From Hermatobates lingyangjiaoensis (Eukaryota > Arthropoda > Insecta > Hemiptera > Hermatobatidae), in contig JAPFBL010000165.1 in the NCBI GenBank assembly GCA_026182355.1, positions 672,001 to 736,000 on the forward strand: DNA of 64,000 bases, written 5' to 3'. The notes under the pieces were generated by a model. That model saw nothing but the letters and a program-made list of their open reading frames with translations, had not been told where the DNA came from and did no database searches. The position numbers and the translations under genes were made by a program. Positions 48,295-58,841 of the stretch are shown in pieces. Every line of letters starts with the position of its first letter. Position 1 is the stretch's first letter.

Positions 48295-50997
48295 TTAGTG
48301 AGGTTGAGGAAGGTTGGCGACAGGATTTAGAGTTTGTACAAGGAGGTTTGGATGGGTAGATAGTTTGTTGTCTTCATTGGTAGTAAGTCGAGTGATGTAG
48401 CTATCTATGGATTCCATTTTCAAATCATGGTGAATATCAACATTACGGGCGTACCAAGGAGCTCTGGCTATAAGGCGGGCACACTTATTTTGAACAATCT
48501 GGATACACGCCTTGTTCGTTGGTGCAGCTCTAAACCAGACGGAGCATCCATAAGTCATCGCTGAACGAATAACCCCCTTATAGACAAGGTCCTTGACCGA
48601 ATCAGGAGAATTCCTTGATTTGAAAAGAGAATATAGATTACACATCAAGTAAATTCCAAGCTTGGATTTCTTATGGAGGTGCTGTTTGAATGTTAATCTA
48701 GAGTCTAAAAGAAGACCCAGATATTTTACATGGGTTTGGTAGGGAATGATCTGGTTACCAATGAAGACAGGAGGAGGACGGGGAGAGACACCCTTGCAGA
48801 AGCGAACATGGGAACTCTTTGTTGGATTCACCGCTAGTTTCCACTTTGAGAACCAATGCAAAGCCCCATCAAGGAAACATTGCAATTTCCTGGTGGCATA
48901 GCTCACATTAGCACATCTATAAGCTACAGCGGTGTCATCCGCGAAGAGTCCGAGAAATGTCTCAATCTGCTTGGGTGAATCGGGAGTTATTATAGCAGGA
49001 GGCTTGGGGAAGTCAAGTGTGTACAGGCAATATAGGATTGGACCAAGAACACTGCCCTGGGGAACACCTCTATGCATTTGTCCAGTTGGAGAATGTCTGT
49101 CATTAATAGAAACAAAAAAGTTTCGTCCAGAGAGGAAAGACCCAATAATCTCCACAAACCATTCAGGCAAACCAAAGCAGCCTAGTTTGTGCAGTAGACC
49201 CCGATGCCAGAAAGAGGCGAAAGCTCGCTCCAGATCCAGAAAAACTGCCACTGTCTTATAAGGGAGGAATGGCCTCGCCAGTGAAGTTCCCTGCTTGATG
49301 AACTGGACCAATCTTCGAAGCTGTAAAGTGGTCCCATGTTCACTTCGGAAGCCAAACTGTTCCGGCTGGAATGGCAAATAGGACTTTATTTTCGAAAGGA
49401 TCAGCCTCTCAAAGACTTTACCCAGACAAGGTAACAGACTAATAGGTCTATAGTCCTGTGGAGAATGACCTGATTTGTGTGGCTTATGTAATAAAATAAC
49501 TTTTGCCAACTTCCACGCAGCTGGGAAGTAGCGCAGCCGTAGACAAGTGTTATAAAGAGCAGTCAAGGCTGCTAAAACTTTAGGGGGAAGTTTAGAAAGT
49601 AATTCATTACTAATGCCATCACAACCGGGGGAGGATTTTGATTTAAGGGTTGAAATGATCTGTTCTTTTTCGGAGGGAGAAAAGAATATTGGAATAGGAG
49701 GGTGGGTGGTAGTTATAAGGGTGGTTACAAAGGGAATGGGAGAGGGGGGGTGAGGTCTGTATAGGTTTAGGAGGTAGTGGTAGAATGTTGAGGCCTTCTG
49801 GGTGTCGTCTATGAGAGGCTGGTTATTCTCCCTCAGGGGGTGAGACACCTGGGATATACTTGGTCCTTTCTTCAGGTGCCTGATGATACGCCACGCAATA
49901 ACATGGGACGGGTCTCCTTCAGAGCTAAGAAAATTGGCCCAATGTCTACCATTGTGGGACCTGATAAGAGAACGAATCTCCCATTGTGCTTTATTCAACA
50001 TGTTGCGAATTCCTTGATCTCTTGTGACCTGAAACAACTTCCTCAGTCTGTTCTTTTCCTTAATTTTCTGTAAGATATAGGGAGGGAGAGGATTGAGATA
50101 GGAGCAGGAGGGTTTATTGACGGATGATTTTTGAAGTGATGATAATAGATGTTCTGTAAAGGATTGGAGAAAATTGTCAATATCTAAAGGAGAGGAAAGG
50201 TTTTTCGGAAATGGAAGATTCTGAGAAACAAGGGATTGAAACGATTTCCAATTAGTTTTAAATTTACTTAAGTTAGGTCGGTAGTTTATTTTAAATTTGT
50301 GTAGGCAGAACAGAACTGGTAGGTGAGTTGAATCAAGGCAGTTTAAGGCCTCAGAAGTCACAACATGATTAACATTACAAGAAAGAGAAACGTCCAAAAT
50401 ATCAGGTCGACCAGCAGCAGGGCGAGGGATATGTGTGGGTGTTGAGGGAGCATGAATGAGAACATTGGAGTTGAGGATAAGGTCAAGGAGAATGGAGCCT
50501 GAATGATTGTCAGTGCAACAGCCCCAAGCAGTGTTTTTGGCATTCAGGTCTCCCCCTACGATAGAGGGAATACCTGAATGCAGTAGCTGTCGGAGGTGAT
50601 TGACGTTTAAGGGAGTATGGGGAGGTTTGTATACTGCTGATATGAGCAGGGGGATATTGGAGTTAGGGAACTGGATCTTCACTGTGGTGTGTTCAAGGGG
50701 AGCCCAATCGCTCATAATTCTAGCATAGGGGATACTGTTGCGAATAAGAACTGCTGTACCACCCCCAAAAGTGGGGCTGTCAGTTCTCTCTACTTTGTAG
50801 CCCGGAATGGAGAAGCGAATATTGGGCTTTAAGAACGTCTCAGACAATAGAACCAAATCAGGTTTCAGAGATCCTAGCAGCTGAGAGAGTTCTGCCTTTC
50901 CTCTCTGGACACCACCAGGATTGTACACAATGTAAGTCAACGAGTCGGGGGGAACGTTAATTGCTGTCGCAGCCATTTGTTTTAGAGTAGATGTCAT
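48295..50997 (-). CDS. LINE ORF2: APE-type endonuclease and reverse transcriptase
   Basis: 900 codons. N-terminal APE-like endonuclease: YNPGGVQRGKAELSQLL (~24-40), LSETFLKP (~51-58), the catalytic GGDLNAKNTAWG (~147-158) and DSTHLPV (~222-228, the SDH-type motif). RT: VILLHKPHKSGHSPQDYRPI (~499-518), EQFGFRSEHGTT (~545-556), FLDLERAFASFW (~586), GVPQGSVLGPILY (~640) and LFADDTAVAY (~685-694, catalytic DD), then VKYLGLLLDSRLTF (~758). The C-terminus ends soon after the thumb, with no RNase H and no CCHC. It nicks target DNA and copies the element RNA (target-primed reverse transcription). The start ATG lies 41 bp inside the end of ORF1, in another frame, so translation probably depends on reinitiation or a similar coupling. 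Confidence 0.93.
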   Translation of the reverse strand: MTSTLKQMAATAINVPPDSLTYIVYNPGGVQRGKAELSQLLGSLKPDLVLLSETFLKPNIRFSIPGYKVERTDSPTFGGGTAVLIRNSIPYARIMSDWAPLEHTTVKIQFPNSNIPLLISAVYKPPHTPLNVNHLRQLLHSGIPSIVGGDLNAKNTAWGCCTDNHSGSILLDLILNSNVLIHAPSTPTHIPRPAAGRPDILDVSLSCNVNHVVTSEALNCLDSTHLPVLFCLHKFKINYRPNLSKFKTNWKSFQSLVSQNLPFPKNLSSPLDIDNFLQSFTEHLLSSLQKSSVNKPSCSYLNPLPPYILQKIKEKNRLRKLFQVTRDQGIRNMLNKAQWEIRSLIRSHNGRHWANFLSSEGDPSHVIAWRIIRHLKKGPSISQVSHPLRENNQPLIDDTQKASTFYHYLLNLYRPHPPSPIPFVTTLITTTHPPIPIFFSPSEKEQIISTLKSKSSPGCDGISNELLSKLPPKVLAALTALYNTCLRLRYFPAAWKLAKVILLHKPHKSGHSPQDYRPISLLPCLGKVFERLILSKIKSYLPFQPEQFGFRSEHGTTLQLRRLVQFIKQGTSLARPFLPYKTVAVFLDLERAFASFWHRGLLHKLGCFGLPEWFVEIIGSFLSGRNFFVSINDRHSPTGQMHRGVPQGSVLGPILYCLYTLDFPKPPAIITPDSPKQIETFLGLFADDTAVAYRCANVSYATRKLQCFLDGALHWFSKWKLAVNPTKSSHVRFCKGVSPRPPPVFIGNQIIPYQTHVKYLGLLLDSRLTFKQHLHKKSKLGIYLMCNLYSLFKSRNSPDSVKDLVYKGVIRSAMTYGCSVWFRAAPTNKACIQIVQNKCARLIARAPWYARNVDIHHDLKMESIDSYITRLTTNEDNKLSTHPNLLVQTLNPVANLPQPH

Positions 50998-52390
50998 TGT
51001 CTGTATGTTGGTCAGTGAGGTTGTCGGAGTGGAAGTTGGAGGCCTCGGCTATCTTTGTTACTATCAGGTCCAAGACCCCTGACGTTTTGAGGATGTTTAC
51101 GATATAGTCATCCAATTCCGAAGGAGATTTGATAGAACTCGATTCTGGACTTTTCTTCCGTCCAAGACTGTCTCGATAGGAGACAGTCAATGGAGGTGGC
51201 ATTGGAGCAGGAATGAGTCTGGGATCAGTGGATGGAGAAGGAGGAGAAGGGGGAGGGGATTTGCTAAACACCGGGCAACCACGGTAGTTAGCAGGATGTG
51301 CTCCCTTGCAGTTTACACAAACTGGTGATGTCTGCTTGGGAGCGGGACAGGACGAATAGTGGTGGTTACCAGGGCAGCGAACACAACGAGGAACCTCTCT
51401 GCACCAAGTCTGAGTATGGCCCAGTCGCTGGCATCTATAGCACTGCGTTGGCCCAGGCCTTCTGCGGGATTCCTCGACCGTAATCGCAATGCCTAGACAA
51501 CTGGACACCGAGGTGATCGTTTTGATATTAGGGCCAGGCTCAACCGTAATTTCAAAAACTGGGAGTGGTCTGGGTACTGTGTCGTCAGGGAATCTTGGCC
51601 TTCTGGATACTAACTGTCTAGCTCGTGCCCTATGTCCTTTGTCCAAGAAGTCCTTCTCTATATCTGTCGGGTCTGTGTCAGTTGGTAAGTACTTAATTAT
51701 AAATTTTAAAGATTTAGGTTCCCAGGGAGGTCTAAAGGAGTGAAACTCGATATCCATATTTTTTAGTGACTTTGTCACCGTCCGGTAGGCAGTCGGTGTC
51801 TTGGTCTGGATCCTAATAGACTGACCACCTGATGTGACAGCCATGTCGTCCAAAAGGCTCTGCTGGGCAGATGCTCTAAACCTTTGGAAAGACGACATGG
51901 ACCTAATCATAATTGGAGGCGGAGAAGGGGAGGAAGAGGTAGGAAGGTTATTACTTCGATCCGTCGAGTCACTTGTCAAGTCACTTTGGGTAGAAGTGGC
52001 GTCAGGAAGGTAATTCTCAGACGGACCTTCGGCTATATCTTCTAAGGGTGCAAATGAATTAGGAGTAAGTATGGGGGCAGGAGGTGTAGTTTTACTACTA
52101 GAGGCCCTAGTAGTGGGACGAGGAGTTTTTGGGAGTGAGGCAGAGGAAAGATTGGGTTTAGTTGGTTTGGAGTTTGACTTTTTTGAATTAGATTTGGGCA
52201 GAGGTTTTGAAGGGATGTCTATAGTGGGATCAGGAGACTGAGGGGCAGATGAGGTAGAAGAATTGCCTTTGGACTCAAGACTGGCCATCTCCCGAGCCAA
52301 GGCGGGGAGAATGTCCAGCCCCTGAGCCTTCCACTCAATCAGTTGTGTCAACATAGTTTTCAAGGCCAGGTCAAAGGAAGTCATGGTCAA
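50957..52390 (-). CDS. LINE ORF1: Gag-like nucleic-acid-binding protein
   Basis: 477 codons. The N-terminal ~160 residues are Ser/Pro/Thr-rich and probably disordered (KPLPKSNSKKSNSKPTKPN). A central domain (about 195-305: KTPTAYRTVTKSLKNMDIEF ... LPTDTDPTDIEKDFLDKG) fits the RNA-binding region of Jockey gags. Three zinc knuckles follow: CYRCQRLGHTQTWC, CVRCPGNHHYSSC and CVNCKGAHPANYRGC (~313-365). A Ser/Pro-rich tail and an acidic end close the protein. It coats the element RNA and may direct it to chromosomes. The ATG is preceded by an in-frame-free 5' UTR; the next Met in frame is residue 3. Confidence 0.92.
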   Translation of the reverse strand: MTMTSFDLALKTMLTQLIEWKAQGLDILPALAREMASLESKGNSSTSSAPQSPDPTIDIPSKPLPKSNSKKSNSKPTKPNLSSASLPKTPRPTTRASSSKTTPPAPILTPNSFAPLEDIAEGPSENYLPDATSTQSDLTSDSTDRSNNLPTSSSPSPPPIMIRSMSSFQRFRASAQQSLLDDMAVTSGGQSIRIQTKTPTAYRTVTKSLKNMDIEFHSFRPPWEPKSLKFIIKYLPTDTDPTDIEKDFLDKGHRARARQLVSRRPRFPDDTVPRPLPVFEITVEPGPNIKTITSVSSCLGIAITVEESRRRPGPTQCYRCQRLGHTQTWCREVPRCVRCPGNHHYSSCPAPKQTSPVCVNCKGAHPANYRGCPVFSKSPPPSPPSPSTDPRLIPAPMPPPLTVSYRDSLGRKKSPESSSIKSPSELDDYIVNILKTSGVLDLIVTKIAEASNFHSDNLTDQHTDNDIYSKTNGCDSN

Positions 52391-52996
52391 GTCAGTCGCT
52401 GTCGATAACAGTAAAATAAATAAGTATGGGGGTTTCTGTACCTTGATCTAGCGTCCGTTGATCGTTGATCGTTAGCCTGCCGGTCTCACTATTACTACAA
52501 TGTTGAAAACCACTAAACACAATCTACTCTGATACAACAGGAATATAAAAATAAAAATACAGAGGTATGAATAAGTGAGTCACTGGATGATGCACAGCAC
52601 TGGAAGATACAGAAGTCGTCAGTGGGGATGGATGTTAGTTGGTTCTTTGAAGTCAGATGGTTTGTCGGTGGCGATGCTGGCTTCTTAGGACGTCGTTTGT
52701 TCGGTAGGTTGAATGACAGATCCGTGTATTACCTAAGTAGTTAAATAGTCTGGGGCTCCAAATTAGTGATTGTTGGGACAATAGACTGTTAAGAAGGGTT
52801 TTGAAGGCAGGCGGCGAAGAAGGATCAAAGTTAATCCCTTATGAGACGGGTTGACAGTTGAGGGGCTGCTCGGCTAGGCAAACAGGGCGATGCAGGCTGA
52901 GAAGGTCTTCCAAGTAAACTTTGGGGGTGCAATAAAAATATTTAACAGGAGAGCTGCAGCACAGATGTTACCTCTTCGGTGTCCCAACACAGACTG
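52391..52996 (-). promoter_or_regulatory. LINE 5' UTR with presumed internal promoter
   Basis: About 606 bp from the target duplication to the ORF1 ATG. No TATA box at the element start, as usual for Jockey-type elements, whose promoter lies inside the transcribed region. Near 52455 it contains GATCAACGATCAACGGACG (minus), a heptamer-like repeat similar in design to the 3' tail. Promoter activity is inferred from the family. Confidence 0.5.
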
Positions 52997-53008
52997 TCTT
53001 TGTGTCTA
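52997..53008. repeat. Target site duplication, right (TCTTTGTGTCTA)
   Basis: Identical to 48035-48046. It marks the 5' edge of the minus-strand LINE. Confidence 0.85.
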
Positions 53009-53506
53009 TTTCTCAACTTAAGACTTATATATAGTTCCTACTTACCTGTTTTTTAAAATCATTCAAACTATAGTAATGTTATTTTTTTATCCAATTAAAA
53101 CAGTTTTTTTGGATCTATTAAGAGCTTTTGGTGTTGAGAATTATAGCACGTAATTCTATAGCTTCGTGTCAAGATTTTATCGAAATAGCAAAAAATATCT
53201 TGACCTGTCAAAACTAATTGCCACTTATGGTATATTACACACCAATTTGATGCCTTCATTAACAATACTTTTATTTTTCTTATTATGTCCTTTAAATACG
53301 GAACTTTTTTAACATTTAATAATAGACTGTTTTATTTTTAATAATATAGCAATAAATGACTTTGAGGATTATCAACACGAGAAAATCTTAAATTATTTTA
53401 TGATAAATCATCACATCTTTATTAGATACAGAATCAAATATCATCGTAAAAATGCCAGAAAAGATTTGTTAACGTTAGTTTTCAAGTAACTCATACGCAG
53501 GGAGGG
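53009..53506. other. AT-rich spacer
   Basis: No feature recognised between the LINE and the SINE mosaic. Confidence 0.5.
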
Positions 53507-53625
53507 ACAGGTTATGCACAGTGGTTAACGTACTCGCCTCTGAAGTGGTAGTCCAGGGTTCGATCCCCAACTCGTCCTCGATTTATACATCTGAGCACGT
53601 CGTCCTTCGGAGAGGAAGTAAAACC
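53507..53625 (+). mobile_element. SINE head fragment
   Basis: GGACAGGTTATGCACAGTGG and GGGTTCGATCCCC (box B) with the start of the family body, TGAGCACGTCGTCC, ending at GTAAAACCGT where the LINE fragment begins. Truncated by or joined to the LINE. Confidence 0.7.
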
Positions 53626-54110
53626 GTTATTTTATTTTTATTATTTGAGGGTGACTAGAGCACTGTGTCTTAAAAAAAATATTGTATTTCCCCGCTACTG
53701 TACTAAAGTACCCCAGCAGTTAGCTTCAACGCCTCCAAGAAGCTCAGCACTTTTGCTGGTTCCAGCGGTAAAAGTTTTTCTATGGTTTGTTGAGTGTCCC
53801 GAAGCACCTGCCTCTCTGCAACAAAGTTGCCTTACAAGTTATCAGCAGGTGCAATGGTGTTTCTTCCTCCTTGCAGAATCTGCACAAACCATTATTGATA
53901 ATGTCCATTTAGGCTCCCTATGTTTCGGGAGAAAGTAACTTCCTTTCTCCTTCTTCGGGATGGTCTCCTTCGGGTCCTCAGGTGCACTTGTGGGAGGTTC
54001 CCACTAGTTAGCGCTTTTGGACCCTCTGCGCTTCCGGAGGATGGTCTCCAGACTTCCTTATCCTTACAGAGGAAAATCTCTGAAGCTCTATCGGTAGTAT
54101 TTGAATAGTA
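53622..54110 (-). mobile_element. LINE (I-like) 3' fragment with C-terminal zinc-knuckle frame
   Basis: On the minus strand, 53908-53780 reads MDIINNGLCRFCKEEETPLH, continuing LLITCKATLLQRGRCFGTLN and a stop. C-x2-C-x8-H-x4-C after 'GLCRFC' is the C-terminal knuckle following RNase H in I/R1-type LINEs. The 3' end at the left is A-rich (minus ...AATAAAAATAAAATAA), matching the fragment at 41562. Upstream sequence (53909-54110) is GC-richer and not readable as one frame. Confidence 0.7.
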
Positions 54111-54122
54111 GTATCTTATTTA

Positions 54123-54203
54123 TAAGAGCCCGGCGGGGATCCAACCTCGGGCTACCAGCCCAGAACCGTGTACGCTAACCAGCTGAGCTAACTTGGCCCC
54201 CAT
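54123..54203 (-). mobile_element. SINE head with shared flank
   Basis: Inverse of GGGGCCAAGTTAGCTCAGCT through the box B region to 'gggctct'. The head, and then ~100 bp of right flank (GATAAATAGAAAC-TCTGGTGTAT, ATATATTGGTTACCCTTATA, ATTCTGAGGAAACATCACCC), match 42410-42570. The flank is therefore part of a larger repeat that already contained the SINE. Confidence 0.75.
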
Positions 54204-54824
54204 GATAAATAGAAACCTCTGGTGTATATAATATATTGGTTACCCTTATAAAAGGAAATCATTCTGAGGAAACATCACCCTTAAAAAGAAACAAAATTAT
54301 TCAGAGGGTAATATTCAGGGGACAAAATGACTTATAAAGTAAACATCATTGGTTTTTAAATGCACTTCTTTACATTCTACATACATCCAATGAATTGAAA
54401 TGTAAATAAAAATAGTTCCTTTTTCTGCACAGGCAATATTATCATTTAATATATATTTTTAAAGGATTGAATACATTCAAAAATGTTTTATCATTTAATT
54501 TATATAATGAATAAATACCATTTTTATTCATTTAAAAAATGTTATTTTCCAAAAAAAAGTACCTTTAAAACACTAAATGACCTATAAAACACATGAATTG
54601 ATTATGCTCTCTATTTTTACTTTATTAGTTAGCCATATGAAATAATAAAATACATCTTAAGAAAGTATGATTGAATAATTTGTATATTGCATCTACGTTT
54701 AACTCTGTAAACGTATTTTTAACACTTATCACAATTACTAAAACAGTTTTTAATATTGTATACTAAATATATTGTATATATTGTTTATCGTTCTATATAC
54801 AATACAAATTTTAAATTTATAATT
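54204..54824. other. AT-rich stretch, family A-flank homology at left
   Basis: 54204-54310 matches 42489-42600. The rest shows nothing recognisable. Confidence 0.55.
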
Positions 54825-54982
54825 GAAGGGTAACCGGAAAGGTAGTATCTGGTATGACATCTATGGATTCTCTTGTTGAAATGTGGTTTTACATTGATCT
54901 CTAAAAATATATAAAACAATATTTCAATGTGACAATTTATAGTTACACTTGATTCTAAATTACTACCTTTCCAGTTACCTTC
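54825..54982. mobile_element. Candidate MITE
   Basis: 158 bp with terminal inverted repeats GAAGGGTAACCGGAAAGGTA and its near-complement TACCTTTCCAGTTACCTTC. The interior is AT-rich and non-coding. Target duplication not clear (possible AT-rich dinucleotide). Confidence 0.5.
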
Positions 54983-55966
54983 ATCTATAAGTTTAAATTT
55001 TATGTTATTTTAAATAAAAGCAATAACCAATATTGTTTTAGTAATAGTGCTAGTTGTAAAAACAGGTGTTTATCCCTGGGGAAGACACAAATAGATGTAG
55101 AAAGGTTAGTGAAAGAAGTAGTTGAAATCCTACGACTTAAAACCTAAAAAATCCTATACCTTATATTTAATTGATTATATCCTGTTATAATTAGTTAAAT
55201 TAATAAATATTTATCAATTTACGTTATTTCTTTATGAATTAATACGTATAACTATTAGATCATGGAAATTTTTAGTATAATCATAATATGAATAATTTTT
55301 TTATATGAATTATCAATTTTATTTAAAAGTTTGATCATAGTAAACTTTTTTTTACTTTAGGTTAAGTTTGATAACTTTAAATTAAAGAAATAAAAACGCA
55401 TATAGCAATATTTAAATATATAGTAAAGTAATAATCATTAATATAACTGTTATTATTAGTAGGTTTTGCTCACTCAAGTAAAGCCGGGGCAACTGCTATA
55501 TTTACTAAAGGCTTCGTAACTCATTGTATTATGACAGGAGGAAAGATTAACAAAGGCTTTGAGTTTTCATTGTGCCTCTAATAGCTTGCCATTACGGACG
55601 ATAACAAAAACTAAGATTTTATCATAACACACGATATCGAGTAGAAACGATTGGAGTAAAATCCTTTGATGTCTTTTGCTTAAAACAAGTATTACATTTA
55701 GTTTAACCGAGTAAACAAATATCAAAAATTTCTATACCATTCATTCATTTGGTAAATAATGCTATGATGCTAATGAAGGCATATAAATTAGTTTTGTTCT
55801 ATATTGGCTGTAAAATAAACGTTAATTTGTAAGAATAACATTTTAGAGCAATTTTTTTGTTAAAGTATTTTAAATCTGTCGTTATAAGTCAGATTTGATA
55901 ACTCAAATGATATGATTTATCTTTATACGAGTATATTATGAGGTGTGGGTATGTGCATGTATCTCT
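54983..55966. other. AT-rich stretch without assigned feature
   Basis: No gene or element recognised. Confidence 0.5.
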
Positions 55967-55997
55967 CTCATTCTCTCCCTCTCTCTCACTCTCACTC

Positions 55998-56058
<61 letters not shown>
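55967..56058. repeat. (CT)n microsatellite
   Basis: About 40 CT units with early TCAC interruptions. Confidence 0.95.
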
Positions 56059-56062
<4 letters not shown>

Positions 56063-57046
56063 CTGTATATGTCTGCGTGTGTGTTTGTCTGTGTATATTT
56101 GAAAGTATTTAGTTATGCTTTCAAAACGAGAAAAAGACAGAAAGTTTTACATTTTTAAACTATGTTGCTAATACAAAAATATTGTAAAAACATAAATCTT
56201 TTGTTTAATTTATTTTATTCAAAGGAAATAGTTATAGGCAGGTTTTCCAATAGTTGTGATATCATCAAATATAATTATCACAAACAATAAATATCATGAA
56301 ACATATTTTGCATGTTACTTGTAATTAGAGAACGAACTCAAGAACAGACTTACTAAACGAATATTCACTAGTGTGTGACTTAATTGTAAGTTTGCACCAT
56401 TGATTATGTTCGGTTGAGTGGACACAACATATCTTTATTAATGGTCAGTACTGTATGCAACTCAGTTGCTAAACCAGTTCCTCGAAATAATGTCTACTTA
56501 ATTAAGCCCTCGCTTATAGGCTTCCTCGGACATGACTGTGGTCATTGCAGCATAATTTGTGAAATATAGTAAAAAGTAATATACAGATGCACATACTTAT
56601 TTATGTCAGTATAAATACATAAATAAGTATGTATTACTTATGTATATAAGTTTTAAATAAATTACAAAGTAATAATCATTAATATAAAGATTGTTATATT
56701 AAAAAAAAAATTAAAATAACACAAATATTTATATTAAACATGTATATCATTTGTAAATATAAAAAATGTAAAATTGTTCATAACATAAATACATACATGT
56801 GTATGTATTTATTACAGTGAAATATATAAGCTCATTTAAGCTATGCTTTTTATGGATATTGATAGCCTACTGAACAAATAACAAGAAGAAATTATTAAAA
56901 TTATAACTCAAATATACGCTGAGCCATTTCTACTAAAGTGTTAATACAGTAAACACAGATAGTTTAGATTACCAGATTCCGAGAAATTTGAATATATTGA
57001 GGTTTTCAAACATATTTCTGATAGTGCCTATTGTGTGTTGTTGTTG

Positions 57047-57092
<46 letters not shown>

Positions 57093-57656
57093 ATATGTGT
57101 TTGGTTGTGGTTACTCAACATTATTTACAGTGTGCTATATATCACAAAATTACATGAAAGGAAATATGTTATAATTTTAAGAACTATTACCACTTTATAA
57201 TTGATATGCAAAATAATATTTGATTTTAAAATTGATATGTGAATGTAAAATTTAAAAAAATTATAATTACAGAATAAATGTCCACAGAGTAAGTCATTAA
57301 CATTAAACAAATTATATTAACGGGCAAAAATAAATAAAAATTTTGAACACATGATATCATCATGTAATTATACATATTAAATTTTACAATTTTATAATTT
57401 TTATATTCAAAATGTACAACTTGTTTTTATTATTTTATTACTAATAAAATTATAAAAATCTTGTAACTTATAAACAGTAGAATTATGATGAATTAAACAT
57501 ATTGAAGATTGGTACGCAAGAATGCTTACATTACTAGATGTTAATGAAGATTAAACAATGAAAAATGCAAATTGATAAATTTACAAACATCTTCAATTAC
57601 ATCACTGTAAAATAAGACAAAAAAAATGAAGAGAAAAAATAATTAATACTGGACTT
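56059..57656. other. AT-rich stretch with a (GT)n microsatellite
   Basis: (GT)n at about 57049-57091. No gene recognised elsewhere. Confidence 0.55.
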
Positions 57657-57848
57657 TACTAACTGGTCAAACTGCTATTGTTTATTTGTTTAGGTGTAAA
57701 TGGTTGTCAGCATCTATTAGACAGTTTAGAGAAATCTAAGCAGAGAAAAAAGATACGAGCACTGTACCCTCCATATATTGGTCTGACTGTAATAATTCGA
57801 GAGCCATATTTAACACTAACCTTTCTGCCAGATTTTGTAGAATTGTGT
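57657..57848 (+). CDS. Candidate internal exon of an unidentified gene
   Basis: A perfect branch-point consensus TACTAAC (57657-57663) lies 30 bp before a T-rich acceptor ending in TTTGTTTAG (57693). The exon 57694-57848 (155 bp) is open in one frame, entering with two bases of a split codon and ending in phase 0. It is followed by the donor GTAAGT (57849-57854). The translation includes VNGCQHLLDSLEKSKQRKKI, then RALYPPYIGLTVIIREPYLT, then FLPDFVELC: a basic segment followed by a hydrophobic one. I do not recognise the family. Codons are less AT-skewed than flanking DNA. If real, both neighbouring introns extend far through repeats. It could still be a chance frame. Confidence 0.4.
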
Positions 57849-57931
57849 GTAAGTTTTTTTACTGTTCACTTTCTCTTTGATGAAGTTTTAGATTTTACCA
57901 CTGCATAGGCAACATGCCTGTATATACAATG

Positions 57932-58017
57932 GCAGGTACATTCGTTAAAGATCCCTACTCAAAATACACTTGGGTTAGGTAAAACTCAGGACTCCCAATG
58001 TAGAATCAATGAGTAAT
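57932..58017 (+). mobile_element. SINE 3' fragment
   Basis: GGCAGGTACATTCGTTAAAG, ATCCCTACTCAAAATACAC, TTGGGTTAGG and ACTCAGGACTCCCAATGTAG match the 3' half of the SINE at 59661. The tRNA head is missing, so this is a 5'-truncated copy. Confidence 0.8.
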
Positions 58018-58565
58018 GAAAAAAAAGGTCTCATCTATATCCTTTGCAAACAAAATATTTTTGAAGTATCATAAATTTTTTATAGTCTCACAATTTCATT
58101 TCCTCAACAATTTCTTCTTATAATGTAAGGAAGAACACTCTTAATGAATAATAACAAATTGGACTTTTTTTGATAAAAGAGACGTTTATCATGAAAATAT
58201 CCATTTTTATGTGTGATTCAATCTCAATATTTATGAACACAGGATCACTCTATTTGAGGTTATACAATGAGCTTGATCACATTTTAATGTCCTTTTTTGT
58301 TAAAATTGCATCACAGAAATAGACTCTAGACTTTAGTATGTGTTGAGAATTCAGAAAGTAACATAAAAGTAACAATTCTATTTTATTTCTATGTTATTTA
58401 TCAACCATAGAAATAATGTATATAATTTAATTTAAATAAAGGATTAGAAACTGTGGTTGATCGAAACATTTGATATAGCACTTAAAATCTATTAACCCAC
58501 CATAGAATTATGGCACCCGTTTAATTTTTGGAATATTTTAATAGATAAAATTTTATCTATATATA
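58018..58565. other. AT-rich spacer
   Basis: Nothing recognised. Confidence 0.5.
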
Positions 58566-58841
58566 TGATATAGTTTCTCGACCTCTGATATTTCAAATTC
58601 ACATAATGGGTGTTTGAGGATTTTGGTCATCAAACATACAACTCCTGATCATCAGCCAACGTTTCGCCAAAAGTTGTTTGGCATTTTTAAGGCTAAAAAA
58701 CAACATTATCTTGCTTTACATATGTCGTTTAATAAATTGTTTTTTAGCCTTGAAAATGCCAAACAACTTTTGGCGAAACGTCGGCTGATGATCAGGAGTT
58801 GTATATTTTATGACCAAAATCCTCAATAACCCCTTATGTAA

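Larger units (their letters stand above)
48047..52996 (-). mobile_element. Full-length Jockey-like non-LTR retrotransposon
   Basis: About 4950 bp with perfect 12-bp target duplications, a ~606-bp 5' UTR (52391-52996), ORF1 (52390-50957), an overlapping ORF2 (50997-48295) and a ~248-bp 3' UTR. Both frames are intact. The 5' end on the minus strand is CAGTCTGTGTTGGG. The 3' end is not poly(A): it is a heptamer repeat, CGTTGGTCGTTGGTCGTTGG. ORF2 has endonuclease and RT but no RNase H, as in the Jockey clade. Intact ORFs and identical duplications suggest recent insertion and possible activity. Confidence 0.92.

Noticed and set aside
48932..51743. Plus-strand frames of 61-109 codons
   Set aside because: Shadows of the two LINE ORFs on the opposite strand.
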